A DNA stretch of 64,000 nt from Amphiura filiformis (taxonomy: Eukaryota; Echinodermata; Ophiuroidea; Amphilepidida; Amphiuridae), in the NCBI RefSeq assembly GCF_039555335.1, contig NC_092636.1, positions 52,507,706-52,571,705 on the forward strand. Reading direction: 5' to 3'. This document shows, piece after piece, positions 11,081 through 23,560 of the stretch. A model generated the notes under the pieces. The model saw only the letters and a list, made by a program, of their open reading frames with translations. It had not been told where the DNA came from and ran no database searches. The position numbers were made by a program, and so were the translations under genes. Within the stretch, counting starts at the first letter, position 1. Each line of letters begins with the position of its first letter.

Positions 11081-12800
11081 GGTCCAATTTCACGGATACT
11101 GTAAACGCAGCTGCAAGAGAACATCTCGGATACCGCAAAGGGAAGCAGGAAGAGTGGATATCCTCTGAATCTAGGGAATTGATATCAAGGAGAAAGAGGG
11201 CCAAGCCATCTCTTGGCAGTGACTATCGTGAGGCAAACAAGAACAAGCCTAAGGAATGACAAGAAAGCCTGGTAAAGTAAGATTGCTGATGACCTTGAGT
11301 CTGCTGTAACAACATAAGAAAGGTATACCAAAAATAATTTTAATTAGAAAATCGTCCATGAAAGCATCACAGATAAGAGATGTCAGTGGTAGGTACGGTA
11401 GCATAATCAAGGATGAAGCTGCACGACTTCAGAGATGGTCTGAATACTTTGAAGGTCTGCTCAATGCTAAAGTTCCTGAAGAAACCACAGATTTCTCTGT
11501 CTTCACCCATGCAGAAGAACTAACCATCAATATGGAGCTACCAGTTAGGGAGGAGGTTGATAAAGCCCTTGGTCTTCTAAAACGCAAGAAAGCTCCGGGC
11601 GTAGACAACATCACTCCCGAAATCCTAATGGATGTCGGAGATGCCATCAGAGAATGGTTGCTTCGTATATGCCAGCATGTTTGGAAGAATGAGGTTACAC
11701 CAGCAGAGTGGGGAAAATGCATAATACTACCCTTGCCAAAGGCAACCTTACCTACTGCAGCAACAAGCGAGGCATCACCCTGCTTGTCATCGCCGGGGAT
11801 GTCTTCTCCACCATTCTACTCCAGAGAGTTAAGGATGAATTCGACCTGAGAATGAGAGACAATCAGGCAGGCTTCAGAAAAGGCCGTTCTTGTCAAGACC
11901 AAATCTTCAGCCTAAACCAGATAATTGAGAAGTGATTGGACCAACAGCTACCATGCATCATCAATTTCATTGACTTCAAGGCCGCTTTCGACTTGGTGCA
12001 CAGGCCCTCCGTTTGGGAAATCCTCCGCGTCTATGGAATCCCTTCCAAGATATATTAAATCAACATCATTAGGAATTCATATCGGGACACAACCTGCGCA
12101 GTACAAGCAGAATGCTCCCTTTCTAGCTGGTTCAAGATCATCACTGGAGTCCGACAGGATGACATCTGGTCTCCATTACTCTTTGGCTTGGTCATTGAGC
12201 CATTGATGTCATTATGAAGAGGGCAGTTGATGAAAACAATAGAGGAGGAGAACTGCTGCCAAGGAGGAGTTCAAGATATCCAGAGGAAAGAAAAATTGGC
12301 CGACCTGGATTATGCTGTTGATATATAGCTCTCTTTGAAGAGACTGATGTCAAGGTGGCGGAGGCAACTGAAGCCATCCGTGTTACTGTCAGCAAAGTAG
12401 GACTCCAGATGAGCAATAAGAAGACCGAGATCATGTCCATCGGCCGATCCAGTATTACAAAACCAGCTGTCCCTCTAGGCAATGAAGGTCTCATTAACGT
12501 AGTCGACCACTTCAGGTATCTTGGTGCTTACTGCAGTGCTGACGGGTCTAAAACCAAAGAGCTGAACAACAGAATTTGCAGAGCCACATGGGCCTTCAGA
12601 GAGCTGTACAAAGTGTGGAAAGATCGTAACATCAATGAACCTGGAGACCAAGTTAAAGTTCTACAATGCTTGTGTACGTTCCACACTCCTCTATGCTGCT
12701 GAGTGCTAGACACTCACAGAGAGGGATGGGGCTAGACTGGATGCTTTTGACATGCGCTGTCAACGCAAAATCCTTCTAGTGATATGGTCACAACATATAC
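11080..12800 (+). pseudogene. Non-LTR retrotransposon (endonuclease-RT type) remnant, many frameshifts
   Basis: A decayed LINE spread over three frames. It has a linker region, then 'KAPGVDNITPEILMD' and 'GKCIILPLPK'. A further frame gives 'DNQAGFRKGRSCQDQIFSL', and after a stop at 11934, 'FIDFKAAFDLVHR' (catalytic Asp of motif A). The active-site YADD region near 12310 is degraded to 'DLDYAVDI' followed by a stop. A C-terminal part continues with 'VGLQMSNKKTEIM' and 'VDHFRYLGAYCSADGS' (about 12390-12560). The 5' endonuclease is absent. The clade (RTE- or Jockey-like) cannot be fixed by eye. Confidence 0.85.
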
Positions 12801-12808
12801 CTAATCTA

Positions 12809-12893
12809 ATCTTTTATTTCCTGAAAACAAATTTGAGGTCTAATGTGGAAAAATTTCATATTGGGGAAATGTGACTGGCGTGGAGTGGTGTGG
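12809..12893 (+). repeat. Deleted copy of the tRNA-bearing repeat
   Basis: It matches both ends of 5335-5908 but lacks about 0.5 kb of middle sequence, including the tRNA-like part. It abuts the 3' end of the LINE remnant. Confidence 0.65.
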
Positions 12894-14469
12894 GTCTAAA
12901 GTAGTTATAAACATATTCTAAGATTAACCTTATGCCTAGATCTGTATAGGCCTACTATGATGGAATGTGACGTTCATAATAAAATAAAGCCTATAATTAG
13001 GTATGTCACAGTGGCTGCACAATAATTCTGCTACACTGTGCATGCAAGCATAACAGTGAATTGAACAGGGCGCGCTTCAAATTTGGCCAATTTTAGAAAA
13101 CATCCATGTCGATAAATGAATTTCTTCATATGCTTCATTTATCCAAATTGTTTGAATTTTTAATATATGGTGTGTGAAGCCTTCCGAGGCTACCATCTGG
13201 TCCCCAAAATTAAAAATTGTTTTGTTTAAGAACTACTGCCTGTTTTTATGGATTTTTGAAGTTCGCTCATAAATCAGTAAATATAGACCTATTGAAGTAA
13301 AGGGACCTACCACCATTTAGCTGAAATACTAATCTTTCTTAGCATGTAAATTATTTCCGTCGACAACGAATGAAGCACTTCCCTAAAACTTGTTGAAGCA
13401 AAACATTAATCAATGATATTTTTAGGGAGTAATTTTCCAAACCACAATAGCTCTAAGCCATTGTGTGTGTCCAAGGCCATACTACTTTTGTACACGCGGT
13501 ACAGTAAAATAGCTGTTCCATTTACCGATTGTCCTCCCATGTTAATCGTGATGACAAAATGTTAAGGTCTCATTGCAACTGAATTTTTATTTTTGCTTTT
13601 CGGACTTGGCTTTGAGTAATGGTAACACATACCATGTTTACAGTAAAAATGAAAATTATATTCCAGACACCGTCAAAATGTCAAACTTTTTTTTTTTTTT
13701 GTATTGTTTTTAAATAATTAACCGCAGTTCATTTATTCAACCTCATAAAGGATCATTCTTAAAAATTTATGATGAATGAACAGACGTTCATTAAATATTG
13801 AAAAAAACCCAAAATTACTCATGCCTAATTTGCATAATAATATCATAAATACATAATTAACTGTAATTACCTAATTTGCATAATTAATTACTTTTTGTGT
13901 ATTTTTTGTTATCAATTGAAAGAACTTTGTATACATATGTGTGCAAAAAAACCCGCACCTTTATATCATGTACGGTTTTCTATTGGCATCAATTTTGCAT
14001 ATTAATTAGCTGAACTTAGTCATTTTTTTAGAGTTAATTTGTCTGCAGATTGGCCGAAATTGCTAAAATAGTATATTTGGTTAATTTATTATAATTATTC
14101 AATGATAGATTTTTTAAATTTTGTTTTCTATAACGAAGTCAGGAAAGATAGGCATTTAACATGTGATATTTAAATTAACGCTGCTTTTTCAAGCAAGCGT
14201 CCAAATAAACCTTCAAAATCTCGAAATGTGCCGATTTCGTCATTACAGCCATTTGTGGCAGGATTTCATTCCATCTACGAGCATCTTTAAATTGACACTA
14301 CATCACAATGCATTGACCGATTTCAATTCTGTTTTTTGATTTTTGATGCTTTAATAAAGCTCAATAATGTAGGAACATTAAATAACGTGTTTCTGCTGCG
14401 ATTATTTTTGAGGTGATATACCTACTATAATTCACTTTTTACTAGCCTTTTTCTTTCTTTTTATTTCAG
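12894..14469. other. Region upstream of the host gene, nothing firm
   Basis: AT-rich sequence with repeated 'ctaatttgcataat' motifs near 13830-13890 and a T run near 13690. The host gene's first coding exon begins behind a splice acceptor, so a 5' UTR exon and promoter should lie upstream of 14470. I could not pick them out. Confidence 0.4.
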
Positions 14470-14605
14470 CTCATGTTCTTCATTTTCGTTTTCATTTTCA
14501 TTAACGGGACTACATCGAATTCATTGTATTTATCAGATCTTCTCGATTGGCAGGCACAATTCTCTCAAAGTTTGGGTTACCGCGGTGATGGGACACAAAG
14601 ATTAG
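14470..14605 (+). CDS. Exon 1 (coding): start codon and signal peptide
   Basis: The acceptor TTATTTCAG is followed three bases later by ATG at 14473. The first residues, MFFIFVFIFINGTTSNS, form a hydrophobic signal peptide, which supports this start. The exon continues for 44 codons to 'GDGTQRL' and ends in phase 1 at the donor AG|GTAACC. The acceptor just before the ATG implies an upstream non-coding exon. The next exon joins to give Asp at the junction. Confidence 0.7.
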
Positions 14606-14998
14606 GTAACCACTTCGCCTATTTATATTATTGTCATTGATAAAAAAACCCAACACCCCCCCAAAATTGCCTTGTTTTTTTGTTGTTATTTTGTTTTCTT
14701 TTTTGAGTTTCTGTGTGTTTTTATGCAACGATCATTCGCACGCATTAAGGGATCACTAAGTATTGTTGGTCGAGCCGGCCAAGAAGATCGATTACATAAA
14801 CTCCACAAAAGTTTGGAAAGTTTTTTAAAGCATCTATATCTCAGATTATTTTTGACATGTTCAAATTGTGTTGCATATCAATCGATAGCTACTTTAGTCC
14901 CCTTTACAATGACACCAAATTTGAAACAATCACCTTTTTCACGCCTGAGTACATGTAATTGTGAATGTAGTTAATGTGCGCGGCACTATGAGCGTGGG

Positions 14999-15369
14999 CC
15001 CGGGGGGGGGGGGTACTCAGTACAAATGACCATACGGGGACGTGCCGCAAACATGGGTAGCATTTTCAGCCTTCTGGTATATCAATGACCCCTTTTTCAA
15101 AGCCTATTTTGGTATATGAATGGGTCCTTTTTTCAAAATTGTCTCAATTTTTTCGGAAAACAGCCCAATTTTTCCTTAATCTAGCCAAAATTTTGGGAAA
15201 ATTAGTAAAAACTAAGACAATTTTGGGTAAATTCGGCCGAAAATTTTGACTTTTGGTATATCAATGGGTCCAAATTTCTTGAAAAATTGGTATATTTATG
15301 GGTCTACTTCCAAAATCTCAGCGGCACGTCCCTACCAAAACCAAACTTGAGTACCCCCCCCCCCCCGGG
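14999..15369. mobile_element. MITE with G/C-run ends and 8-bp target duplication (intron 1)
   Basis: It begins CCCGGGGGG...GTACTC and ends GAGTACC...CCCCGGG, with further inverted matches (ggggacgtgccgc / gcggcacgtccct). It is flanked by an exact 8-bp duplication, agcgtggg (14991-14998 and 15370-15377). The 371-bp interior has diverged repeats of 'ttggtatatcaatggg'. It is non-coding and was probably moved by an 8-bp-duplicating (hAT-type) transposase. Confidence 0.85.
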
Positions 15370-15580
15370 AGCGTGGGTCGAATTGACACTTCGTTTTAGT
15401 GGCAGGGGCGTATAGCTAGGGTTTGTGCTCCTACAATGTATAATGACTAGACTCTCTATCTCCGGATATAGATCCCTGAACAAATTGAGCGGAGCGGAGC
15501 GCACGAAAATTTGCACAAAGTTGACTAATTTGGTCATGTAAAAATGGTGACTTTCATCGTTTAGAGGGGCGCCTGATCGG

Positions 15581-15959
15581 CAGGGTCGGATTTACCTTTT
15601 CGGGGGCCCTGGGCCAGGCCAAAATGAATTTGAAGGCCCCAAACGCACCGCGAGGAAGGCATGTGCACTCAAGGGGCCATGTTGTTGATTTTACTAGAAC
15701 ATTTGCGCGCGTGAAAAATTTCAATTTTAGCCTAAATTGAAGCTGAATTTTGCTATATAACAGGCCAGTGCGCGCGAAGCGGGTAAATATTTGCAATTTT
15801 TGTACTCTATTTTGGCCCAAAACATGGCGTTTTTCGGCTAAAATAGTCTTAAAATGGAACATGCACACTGCACAGGACAATTTTGGGGGCCCCAAAATTT
15901 GGGGCCCTGATAAATGGGGGGGCCTGGGCCCAGGCCCATCTGGCGTAAATCCGGCCCTG
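15581..15959. mobile_element. hAT-like MITE with 8-bp target duplication (intron 1)
   Basis: The ends CAGGGTCGGATTTACC and GGCGTAAATCCGGCCCTG are inverted repeats of the widespread CAGGG-CCGGATTTA type. The exact 8-bp duplication ctgatcgg flanks it (15573-15580 and 15960-15967). The interior of the 379-bp element contains 'gcgcgcgaagcggg' and AT-rich non-coding sequence. Confidence 0.88.
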
Positions 15960-16073
15960 CTGATCGGCCGAATTAGGGCAGGCTACTTTATCTATGCAGT
16001 GATGACGTGTATACCTGGGCAAATTTTATCCATGCAGTTTTTGACAGTGTACAAATTATTTAGTAATTTACAG

Positions 16074-16220
16074 ATCAGGAGATTCTACTCGAAGAGTTTA
16101 AGAAATCTGCCGAGAAGATTTTTGAGGAAATTCTTGAACGTACCAAGGGAATTTACAAGCTAAATAACATTGATGAGCATCAAACATCAGTTCGACAAAC
16201 ACGGTCTGCCGTTGACCCAG
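16074..16220 (+). CDS. Exon 2: charged helical segment ending in a basic RQTR site
   Basis: The acceptor TTTACAG and donor CCCAG|GTAAGC bound 147 nt in phase 1-1. It encodes a charged, probably helical stretch ('EEFKKSAEKIFEEILER') and then 'SVRQTRSAVDP'. R-Q-T-R fits the minimal R-x-x-R proprotein convertase pattern, so the segment before it may be a propeptide. This is inference. It joins exon 1 and the first HYR exon in frame. Confidence 0.75.
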
Positions 16221-19214
16221 GTAAGCCTATTTTATAGCATGTTTATTGTCGAAAAGGTAGGATAGGATCAAATTGAGCACAATGTAAATTAAAAGTTGGG
16301 ACAAAGCTGCACGTTTATCATAAGTAATTGACATCATGGGCTACACAAAAGTGCCTTATAGCAATTGAACGGGGGTAGCTTTTGGCGGGAAAAGGTCATG
16401 AACTTTACACAGGGTCAAAATTTAAAACTTGCTCAAATTGTATTAAAAAATGTCGAAAAGGTCAAAAGTTACGTTTCTGGCTCTATGAGGGTTAAAAAAC
16501 ATCAAAGTGCTCCGATTTTGCCAAAAGTGGTGTCAAAATGTTCGTTTTGATATAACTAGTAGGCCTATTCTGTAAATAGCTCGGCCGTTTTCACATTGAA
16601 GAACTGAACAGAATGGAAATAGGGCCCTAATCATGACTATGACTGTGGAACCTTCAAAGAGGTCAAATACTTTGACAACCGTCATGGAAATCATTGGCTA
16701 GGAAGATTTTCAACATAAGGGGAGGGGGGGGGGGGCTGACCAAACAAAAAATTTTAGTGACCCATTCTGATGGGGTGCCCGAGGGGGGGTTTCCACAATG
16801 TCTGGAAATTTTGCGAAAAATAGCTCAAGCCCCCAGTTCCGCTACGAGATTTCCTTTTTTTAAAAGACACTTGTTTATACTACGGGCTGAACTTACCAAC
16901 ATTATCACGAAGTTCAAAAAGAATACTATTTCATGATTTTCTGATTTAATAACACACCAGCAAGCCTTTTCGGGTTGTTTAGCCCGTTACATAGTATTTG
17001 CAACATACCAGAAACTGTTGTAGGCGTTGCTGTTGACTGCATGTTGAATATTTTCGAGGTACAGTGGTACAAACATGCAAAAATATTGATTGGGAGCTTA
17101 CCAACACATTTAATTTTTTTATTACTTCCGCGGTCCGAGCTGTGCGCCAAGCACATATGAGCGTGCACACAGAAGAGATAAACAATCACGCTGATTGGAG
17201 TTCCACAGGGAACAGTCCTCGGGCCGCTCCTCTAAGTTCTCTACATCAACGACTTACCAGAAGTGATTACATCAACAGCACGTCATTTGCAAATGATGAT
17301 GCCACTGACGGGCACTGACACTGTATATCGAACCATTTCTTCACCAACCGATACTGAAGCTCACCAAGCTGACCTACCCCTAGACCATCTTATACAACTG
17401 GCAGATGCAATTTATTGCAAGTGTTATGTGATGCATGTTTCCAATGCTAGAAGTCGAGTACACCATGACTACAAGCTGAACAACCAGACACTCGCCGTTG
17501 GAAGCCACATCCATACTTGGGAATCCGTCTTCAGGATGATCTAGGGGAAGTTCCAGAGAAGTTGAAGGAGACAGCCTACCTTGTTAGACCCTATGTTGAG
17601 TACATGGCTCCATGATTTGGGATCCATAGAAGTGCTGCGCGCTTTGTCAAGTCAAACTCTGAACATACCAAGGGGACGGTAACACCTCTCTTGAAAGACC
17701 TTGGGTGGCAGTCACTGGAGGACTTCAGAAGATCTGCACATCTGACCCTGTTGTACAAGATCATCAACGATGAGGTGGACTTCCCCAGTGACCGTTACCT
17801 AATGCCAGTTACACGACCTTCTCGCCGCTGCAACTCCAGAAGTTTTATTCACAAGTATTCATTCTTCCCACGAACAATACCCCAGTGTAGGCATGTTCAC
17901 AAAATTTTCAAGTAGGATATTTCACATGGAAATTATTTTGTTTAAAAAGGTGATTATTTAACTTAAAAAATGAGGGGTCAACCATGTCTGTAGGTCAAAA
18001 ATTAGCGAAGTTATGGGCAAATGTCTGTTTTTTAAAAAAAACATGTAATGCATCATTTTTCACCACGGCGATCCATTTTACACAAAGGCGATTTTATTTT
18101 ATGAAATCTAACTTTCACTGCATGCTGACTTCTGTATCAAGGATAAAGTACCGGCACATTTTAGACTACGTCGTCAAGTTTCTGGTGTCCAAATTTCAAA
18201 TTTTTGTATTTCCCTTTTTGGATTGAATGTCGCCCTCTATAATAAGGAATGTGGACATGTCTACCCAGTGGAATATCCTCAGAGAAAACATAATCCAAGC
18301 TCCAAGTAACCAAGCATTCAATGCACACCTACAGGCTCAGTAACCACGCTTAACCCCCGGTCAAGCTTGGCTGTCATACCCAGACTTTCTGGGTTCTGTC
18401 AATATTAGAGTTGAAGTTGAAGTTGAAGTGAGGCCCAGTGTATTATTATTATGAATTCTTAGTCAGTGGGAGTGGTCTAGTTGGTAGACACATCTGATTG
18501 GACAATCGCATGATTTCGTGTGCTGTCTATCAGGCTGCAAATGACGTCACGCCATCATGATGAGTGTTGATAATGCGTAATACGCTTGTAGAGGTGCGCG
18601 TATGCATTGCTTTGTATGCGTAGACTAGTGCGGAATATGTGCGCTAGCAGTACGCGCAACAGAATATGTGAAGTTATAAACAAGTTTCATTCATTTTATA
18701 ATAAGGGGAGTTAAATATAGCTTAAAAATAGTTATAGCAAGCACATAGAGGTAGGTACCAATTTCACTGTGGATACCACATGGTGTTCATGGCTAAATGT
18801 GATGCAATGTGTGATATAATAGGCATATATTATGTTTTGCAAATCTTGCAAGTTTGTTATAAATTGTATATAGATCCTCACCATTTCTTTACTGATAAGG
18901 CCATCTTAATCTCAAAGCCCCCACATGGATATATGCATTTATAAAGTTGCCTGCTTTTTGCACGTTATTATAGCTGGATTGAGTAAATTTCATTTTTCCC
19001 AAAATTAGTCGTAAATCTTGTACAATTGTTCATCTTGAACACAGTGAAACTATGCATATTTCCCAGCAATTTTTGTCAAAAATGTCCCACATTTTGATAA
19101 AACAAATTTCAGTAAAAAAAACCTGCATTCCGCATTAGAGTTTTAACTTTGGAAGGGCTTTGAGACAAACAGAAAGAAAAAATATTGTCTGTTTTGTTTC
19201 CCTCTTTGTTACAG
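16221..19214. other. Intron 2: mostly unremarkable, with a LINE remnant
   Basis: Apart from the LINE fragment near 17185-17895 and a G-rich low-complexity patch near 16720-16795, I see no feature. The sequence 17900-19214 is AT-rich and empty of supported elements. Confidence 0.45.
17185..17895 (+). pseudogene. LINE reverse-transcriptase C-terminal remnant
   Basis: Broken frames show the RT palm 'GVPQGTVLGPL' and 'YINDLPEVITSTARH' with a degraded active-site region. Further on comes the C-terminal 'LLKDLGWQSLEDFRRSAHLT' and 'LLYKIINDEVDFPSDRYL'. These are typical of Jockey/CR1-type non-LTR elements. Multiple frameshifts make it non-functional. It lies in the intron before the first HYR domain, in the same orientation as the host gene. 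Confidence 0.8.
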
Positions 19215-19460
19215 ATGTAATCTTCACCAATGCCGTAGTCAGCATCTCAGCCAGTACATACACTGGTGAAGGCTCAGGGTTAGATTTTGCAATAGTGACA
19301 TGGGCATCACCATTAGTAGTACCAGACAACTCACAAACTGTGTCATCAGACTATAGCCCTGGTGATGAATTCCAGATCGGGGAAACCGTTGTGACGTATG
19401 TCGTCACAGACTCTGATGGAAGCTCTGTGGCAACTCACTCATTTATTGTCACTGTAGAAG
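19215..19460 (+). CDS. Exon 3: HYR domain 1
   Basis: The acceptor TTGTTACAG and donor GAAG|GTGAGG enclose 246 nt, phase 1-1. The 82 residues form one HYR (hyalin repeat) domain. Visible marks are 'VTWASPLVVPDNS' near the start and 'GETVVTYVVTDSDGSS' with 'FIVTV' at the end. HYR is an immunoglobulin-like fold used in extracellular adhesion proteins. The usual cysteines are absent in this copy. Confidence 0.9.
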
Positions 19461-21440
19461 GTGAGGCTTAATTTTTCTACAAAATTTAGCATTGTGGAGC
19501 TGGTGGTTAATATTTCACACATAATACCTTGTAATTTGCTGAATGTCAGAAATAAGCAGGACTTGTTCCAAGAGCTGGTGAAAATCACTGCAGGCCATGA
19601 AATTTTGATACTAAAGTTATCAAGGCGGGCTTAATGCTGACTTTATCATCAATCATTCCCTGCTATCTGGCATTACATGTTGTTGATTTGTGAGTTGGCT
19701 GTCTTAAGGTTAGCGAAAGGTTTTTCATGCGCTTGATTTCAGAGGGCGTAAGTTCATAACAGAAACAGCCATGCAGAAAATGAACAAGCGTGCGGGAGGT
19801 AAGCCTACTTTAATAATTATAATAGAATATCGATCCACGGTCAAGACATGAATCTTGCCCGGAGCTCGTGATGCTTGGCGGGGGGCACAAGCCGCTGCAA
19901 TTTTCATGAGGATTTTATCAATTTTAAAATCGATTGGGGGACTTCCTCTGGCCCTATGCCCGCCCCATGAAGATACGCCACCGTCTAGAAAATGTGTTGA
20001 TATTAAATTTATAGAGCCTTGATATCTTTGATGAAATAAATAAATAACATCAACAACAACATCATGAAGCAATTATTTGTAAATTGAATTTGGGAATATT
20101 CAACAAGACAGACTTAGCAGGCCTACAAATTTCTGAATTATATAAAGTGAAAAACAATCAATCACTGTAGTCAGCGAATCAATCAAATATACAAAAACTA
20201 TAAAAGAAAGGAGCAAGAAAGAATAAAGAAATAGTGAATAAAAAAGAAAGAAAGAAAGAAAAAAAAAAAAGAAACGAAAAAGGAAAAGGAGAAAGAAAAG
20301 AGGGAAGAACAGAAGTAAAAATGAGAAAAGAGGGAAAAAACCCGAAATTTTAGCCACACGGGGACTCAAACCCACAAAAATAAATCATAATAGATTCAAA
20401 GTCCAACGCTCTATCCGCTCGGCCACACATCAGCTTACGCAATTGATTGTCCTCGAAGGATATATAATTATAATTTGACGCAATGACTTGATTACAATTG
20501 CGTCCGCATAATGGCTCTTAGAATAAACACGCATGTCGGCGCTGAAATTTTGGACGAACCCGATGGAGAAAAGCCTCGTTTTTTGCAAAACTAGCTTCAA
20601 TTTGGAGTGAAAATCAAATGGAATAGCAATTGGCAGAATGTTGAGAAATAATGTAGGTATTCAATTGTCTAAATTAACGTCCCGTAATCAAGATATCGAT
20701 AATTTCACAAACCAGCTTTTTCTCAAGCAAATTCTCCAAAATTTTCCCCAAAACGGGCTTTTAAAATTTAATCGGTACTGTATTTGGTTCTTCCCCATGG
20801 CAACATTATTTCTTTGATCGATTTGTAGTACAATACTGAAAAAGAAGAAAACAATCACTCGGCGTGGATTTATACGGGCGCACATTTGAAAAAAACGTCA
20901 TGGAACGTGTTTTTTGTCTTGTGAACATGGTGCGTAAAATGCTTCAAGCGAAGGATTTTCAAACTTATTCTAAAAATTTGTATATAACACACACAAAAAT
21001 GTTAAGCTACATCCAATGCACCACATTTCACTCGCTGCGATATTTGATTACTGAGAAAACTCTGTTTTAGAGAACAACTTTATACGTCTTTTATACGTTT
21101 TTTCTACGTTTCTTCGTGTAACCTTAAGAAAGAAAGTGTCACAAAATGTGGACCATTCTAACATTAACCGCATGGGCATTACCTGCCGATCTAACATTGC
21201 CTCTGATTGGTCAATTACATGATATCTTCACTTTAATCGCCAATCAGAATGGAGCTTTGCAAATAATTCACCCCAATTTTTTAGCGTGGTGAAATTATTC
21301 TAACAATGTTGCTGATTCGGCCAATTGATAATGAAAACTTCTTTTTAGCCAATCGGCATGTAGTTCTCGTGGGGTTAAAAGCTTCAAACCATGACACATG
21401 TATTGTGGATAAAAAGTATGTTAAATTTGTCTCATTTCAG
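19461..21440. other. Intron 3
   Basis: It holds a SINE-like unit on the - strand (20100-20435). The rest, including a C/G-rich patch near 19860-19980, shows no gene. Confidence 0.45.
20100..20435 (-). repeat. tRNA-derived SINE with polypyrimidine tail
   Basis: On the - strand an A box (TGGCCGAGCGG, near 20415-20425) and a B box (GGGTTTGAGTCCCC, near 20360-20373) lie on either side of a Gln-like anticodon arm (TTGGACTTTGAATC). The acceptor ends do not pair, so it is a SINE head and not a tRNA. The B box is followed by about 150 bases of C/T-rich sequence. The unit at 59541-59663 has the same plan. Confidence 0.6.
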
Positions 21441-21683
21441 AGCTTCAAGATGATGTATATGCTGAAGTACCTGGGGACATTGTAACAAATACTCTTTACC
21501 AACAACCCACTGCCATGGTAGAGTGGACAGTACCAACTCTCAAAGATGATTCAGGATCAAGCGCCCTCAATAGTGACTATGTATCAGGGGATGACTTCCC
21601 CATTGGTGACACTGTTGTTACATACACTGCCACCGATAATGAGGGCAGTATGTTTATGCATTTTTTCACTGTAACTGTAATAG
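21441..21683 (+). CDS. Exon 4: HYR domain 2
   Basis: The acceptor CTCATTTCAG and donor ATAG|GTAAGT enclose 243 nt, phase 1-1. The HYR domain shows 'VEWTVPTLKDDSGSS', 'GDTVVTYTATDNEGS' and 'FFTVTV'. Like domain 1 it lacks the cysteine pair. The exon boundaries match domain boundaries. Confidence 0.9.
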
Positions 21684-22396
21684 GTAAGTCAGACAGGTAA
21701 AAAAAATATACAGGGTGAAACAAATACAAGTGGGCACACACCTGCACACACATACCCCCACCCACACACCATCTCACCCCTCAATACACATGCATTCATG
21801 TGAAGGATTTTGTTGACCCACCCCACTAAGTTTTAAGACATTTCAACAAGTTTAAACTTTTCTTTTTCTGATGATAAAGGGTAGACCACTTTTCCTCAGT
21901 ATACAACTGTTAACTGTCAGGTAGAGAAAGAAAAAGAAAAAAATTAGCTTTTCAAATCATCTGGTTTGTAACTTTATTTATACCTTTTGTATTGCTTGCA
22001 TTTGCTCCCTCCATGAGAGGTTGCATCACATTTATCCTGTTTTACAAATAAGTTACCAATATATTTCATGTCATATCTATTATAACGCAGTATGCTAGTA
22101 ATTTTGTTTTATTGCACCTCATAAATATTCATGAGATGCCACTCTATTGGTCAATCACAAACGACACAACCTATTTCACCATGCAATAGTTTGATAACCT
22201 CATCCCCATAGCCAAAATACAGTGTAATAAAACAATACTATATACTGTCCTCCTCGGTACAGGCTACAGGCCTATCATCCCTCATCCTCCAGGTTCAGGG
22301 TTATAGGCCCGTAGCCAGTACCTGAAGAAAAATTTTTTCCCCTATTTCCCCTCTAACCATGTAAAGAAAAAGTAACACATCTGTTATTAATACATC
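21684..22396. other. Intron 4 (first part), nothing seen
   Basis: AT-rich with a CA-rich patch near 21730-21790. No supported feature. Confidence 0.4.
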
Positions 22397-22545
22397 TATA
22401 CCTTTAGAAGTATTAATCATATTCACAATATTTCAACATAGAAAGCAGGATGGTTTATTTACCCTATTCATCAATTGTTGTAAATAAACCATCCTTCTTT
22501 CTATGTTAAAATATTGTGAATACAATTAATAGTTCTGAAGCTATA
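22397..22545. repeat. Hairpin-forming palindrome (MITE-like)
   Basis: The arms 22421-22461 and 22481-22522 pair over about 40 bp ('aggatggtttattta' against 'taaataaaccatcct') around a 19-nt loop. Weaker pairing runs out to the stated ends. No target duplication found. Confidence 0.75.
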
Positions 22546-22824
22546 TGCATATTTATAATGGCTGCGTTACCATACCTTTTGTGTAGACTTCAGTATAGAT
22601 TTGTATATTACCTTCTCATATTATGACATGATAGATAGTATGCTCTCAGATACATCCTTTTGTTCCCATCCCATCAGTTGGAAAAGATTTGTCCTGTTTT
22701 TGTCATTTCATTCGAAAAGAATATCTTTATTAGTAGTTTGTCAAGTATTTTGTTCCCATTATGGTACTATTACAGCATCAAATTAAAACTTATGCTTATT
22801 TTTCTTCTTTCCTTTTTCACACAG

Positions 22825-23067
22825 ATGATGAGATTCCATGTATCTTAAGTAGACCAGGTGATCAATCAACTTGCACTGATTCTGAACAAGCTACTGCTCG
22901 TGTGACTTGGAGGGAGCCGACGGTGACTGACAACGCTGGAGTTTTTACAGTAACTTCCAACTACGCATCTGGATCCAATTTTCCGCTTGGAGATTCAACT
23001 GTCACTTATACCATTGTAGATGCATCAGGAAATACTAACACTTTTTCTTTTATAGTCACAATTTATG
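22825..23067 (+). CDS. Exon 5: HYR domain 3
   Basis: The acceptor TTTTCACACAG and donor TATG|GTAAGT enclose 243 nt, phase 1-1. This third HYR keeps a cysteine pair ('CILSRPGDQSTC'), then 'VTWREPTVTDNAG' and 'GDSTVTYTIVDASGNTN'. It leads straight into the EAR propeller exons. Confidence 0.9.
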
Positions 23068-23560
23068 GTAAGTATTTTTTACTGAAGTAGTGTTCTATAG
23101 ATAGCTAGTTTGAAACTTATCTTGGGGTGTTGTGACAATAATTGACCATGCATGTGTACACACACCCCCTCCCTCCACACTCCTGTATGTGTTTGCCGCT
23201 AATCACAGACATTGTGTATTACTATCTAACCGCGCACGGACATTGTGTATGGTGTCTTCATAACCTAACTGTGGACTGAAATGGCAGATTTTTTTGTGTA
23301 TGATAAGAAATGGAATTTTAGCCATCAACTGCCGACTATTTTTACACATATGGTCCGCATTTTTGAGCAAGTATTGTTCAAATACATTTAGCATACATTT
23401 GAAGTCTTGGAGCAGTTTAAGACCAAGGACTCTCCTCGGTTGCAGGTAAGTCCGCAGCTTAGAGTGAAAAATCTTGTACATGTCCTCGTTTGCTGGCAAA
23501 CACGGATGCACACCACCCTGATATAACCATAATTTTGTTAATTTCCCATTTTATTAACAG

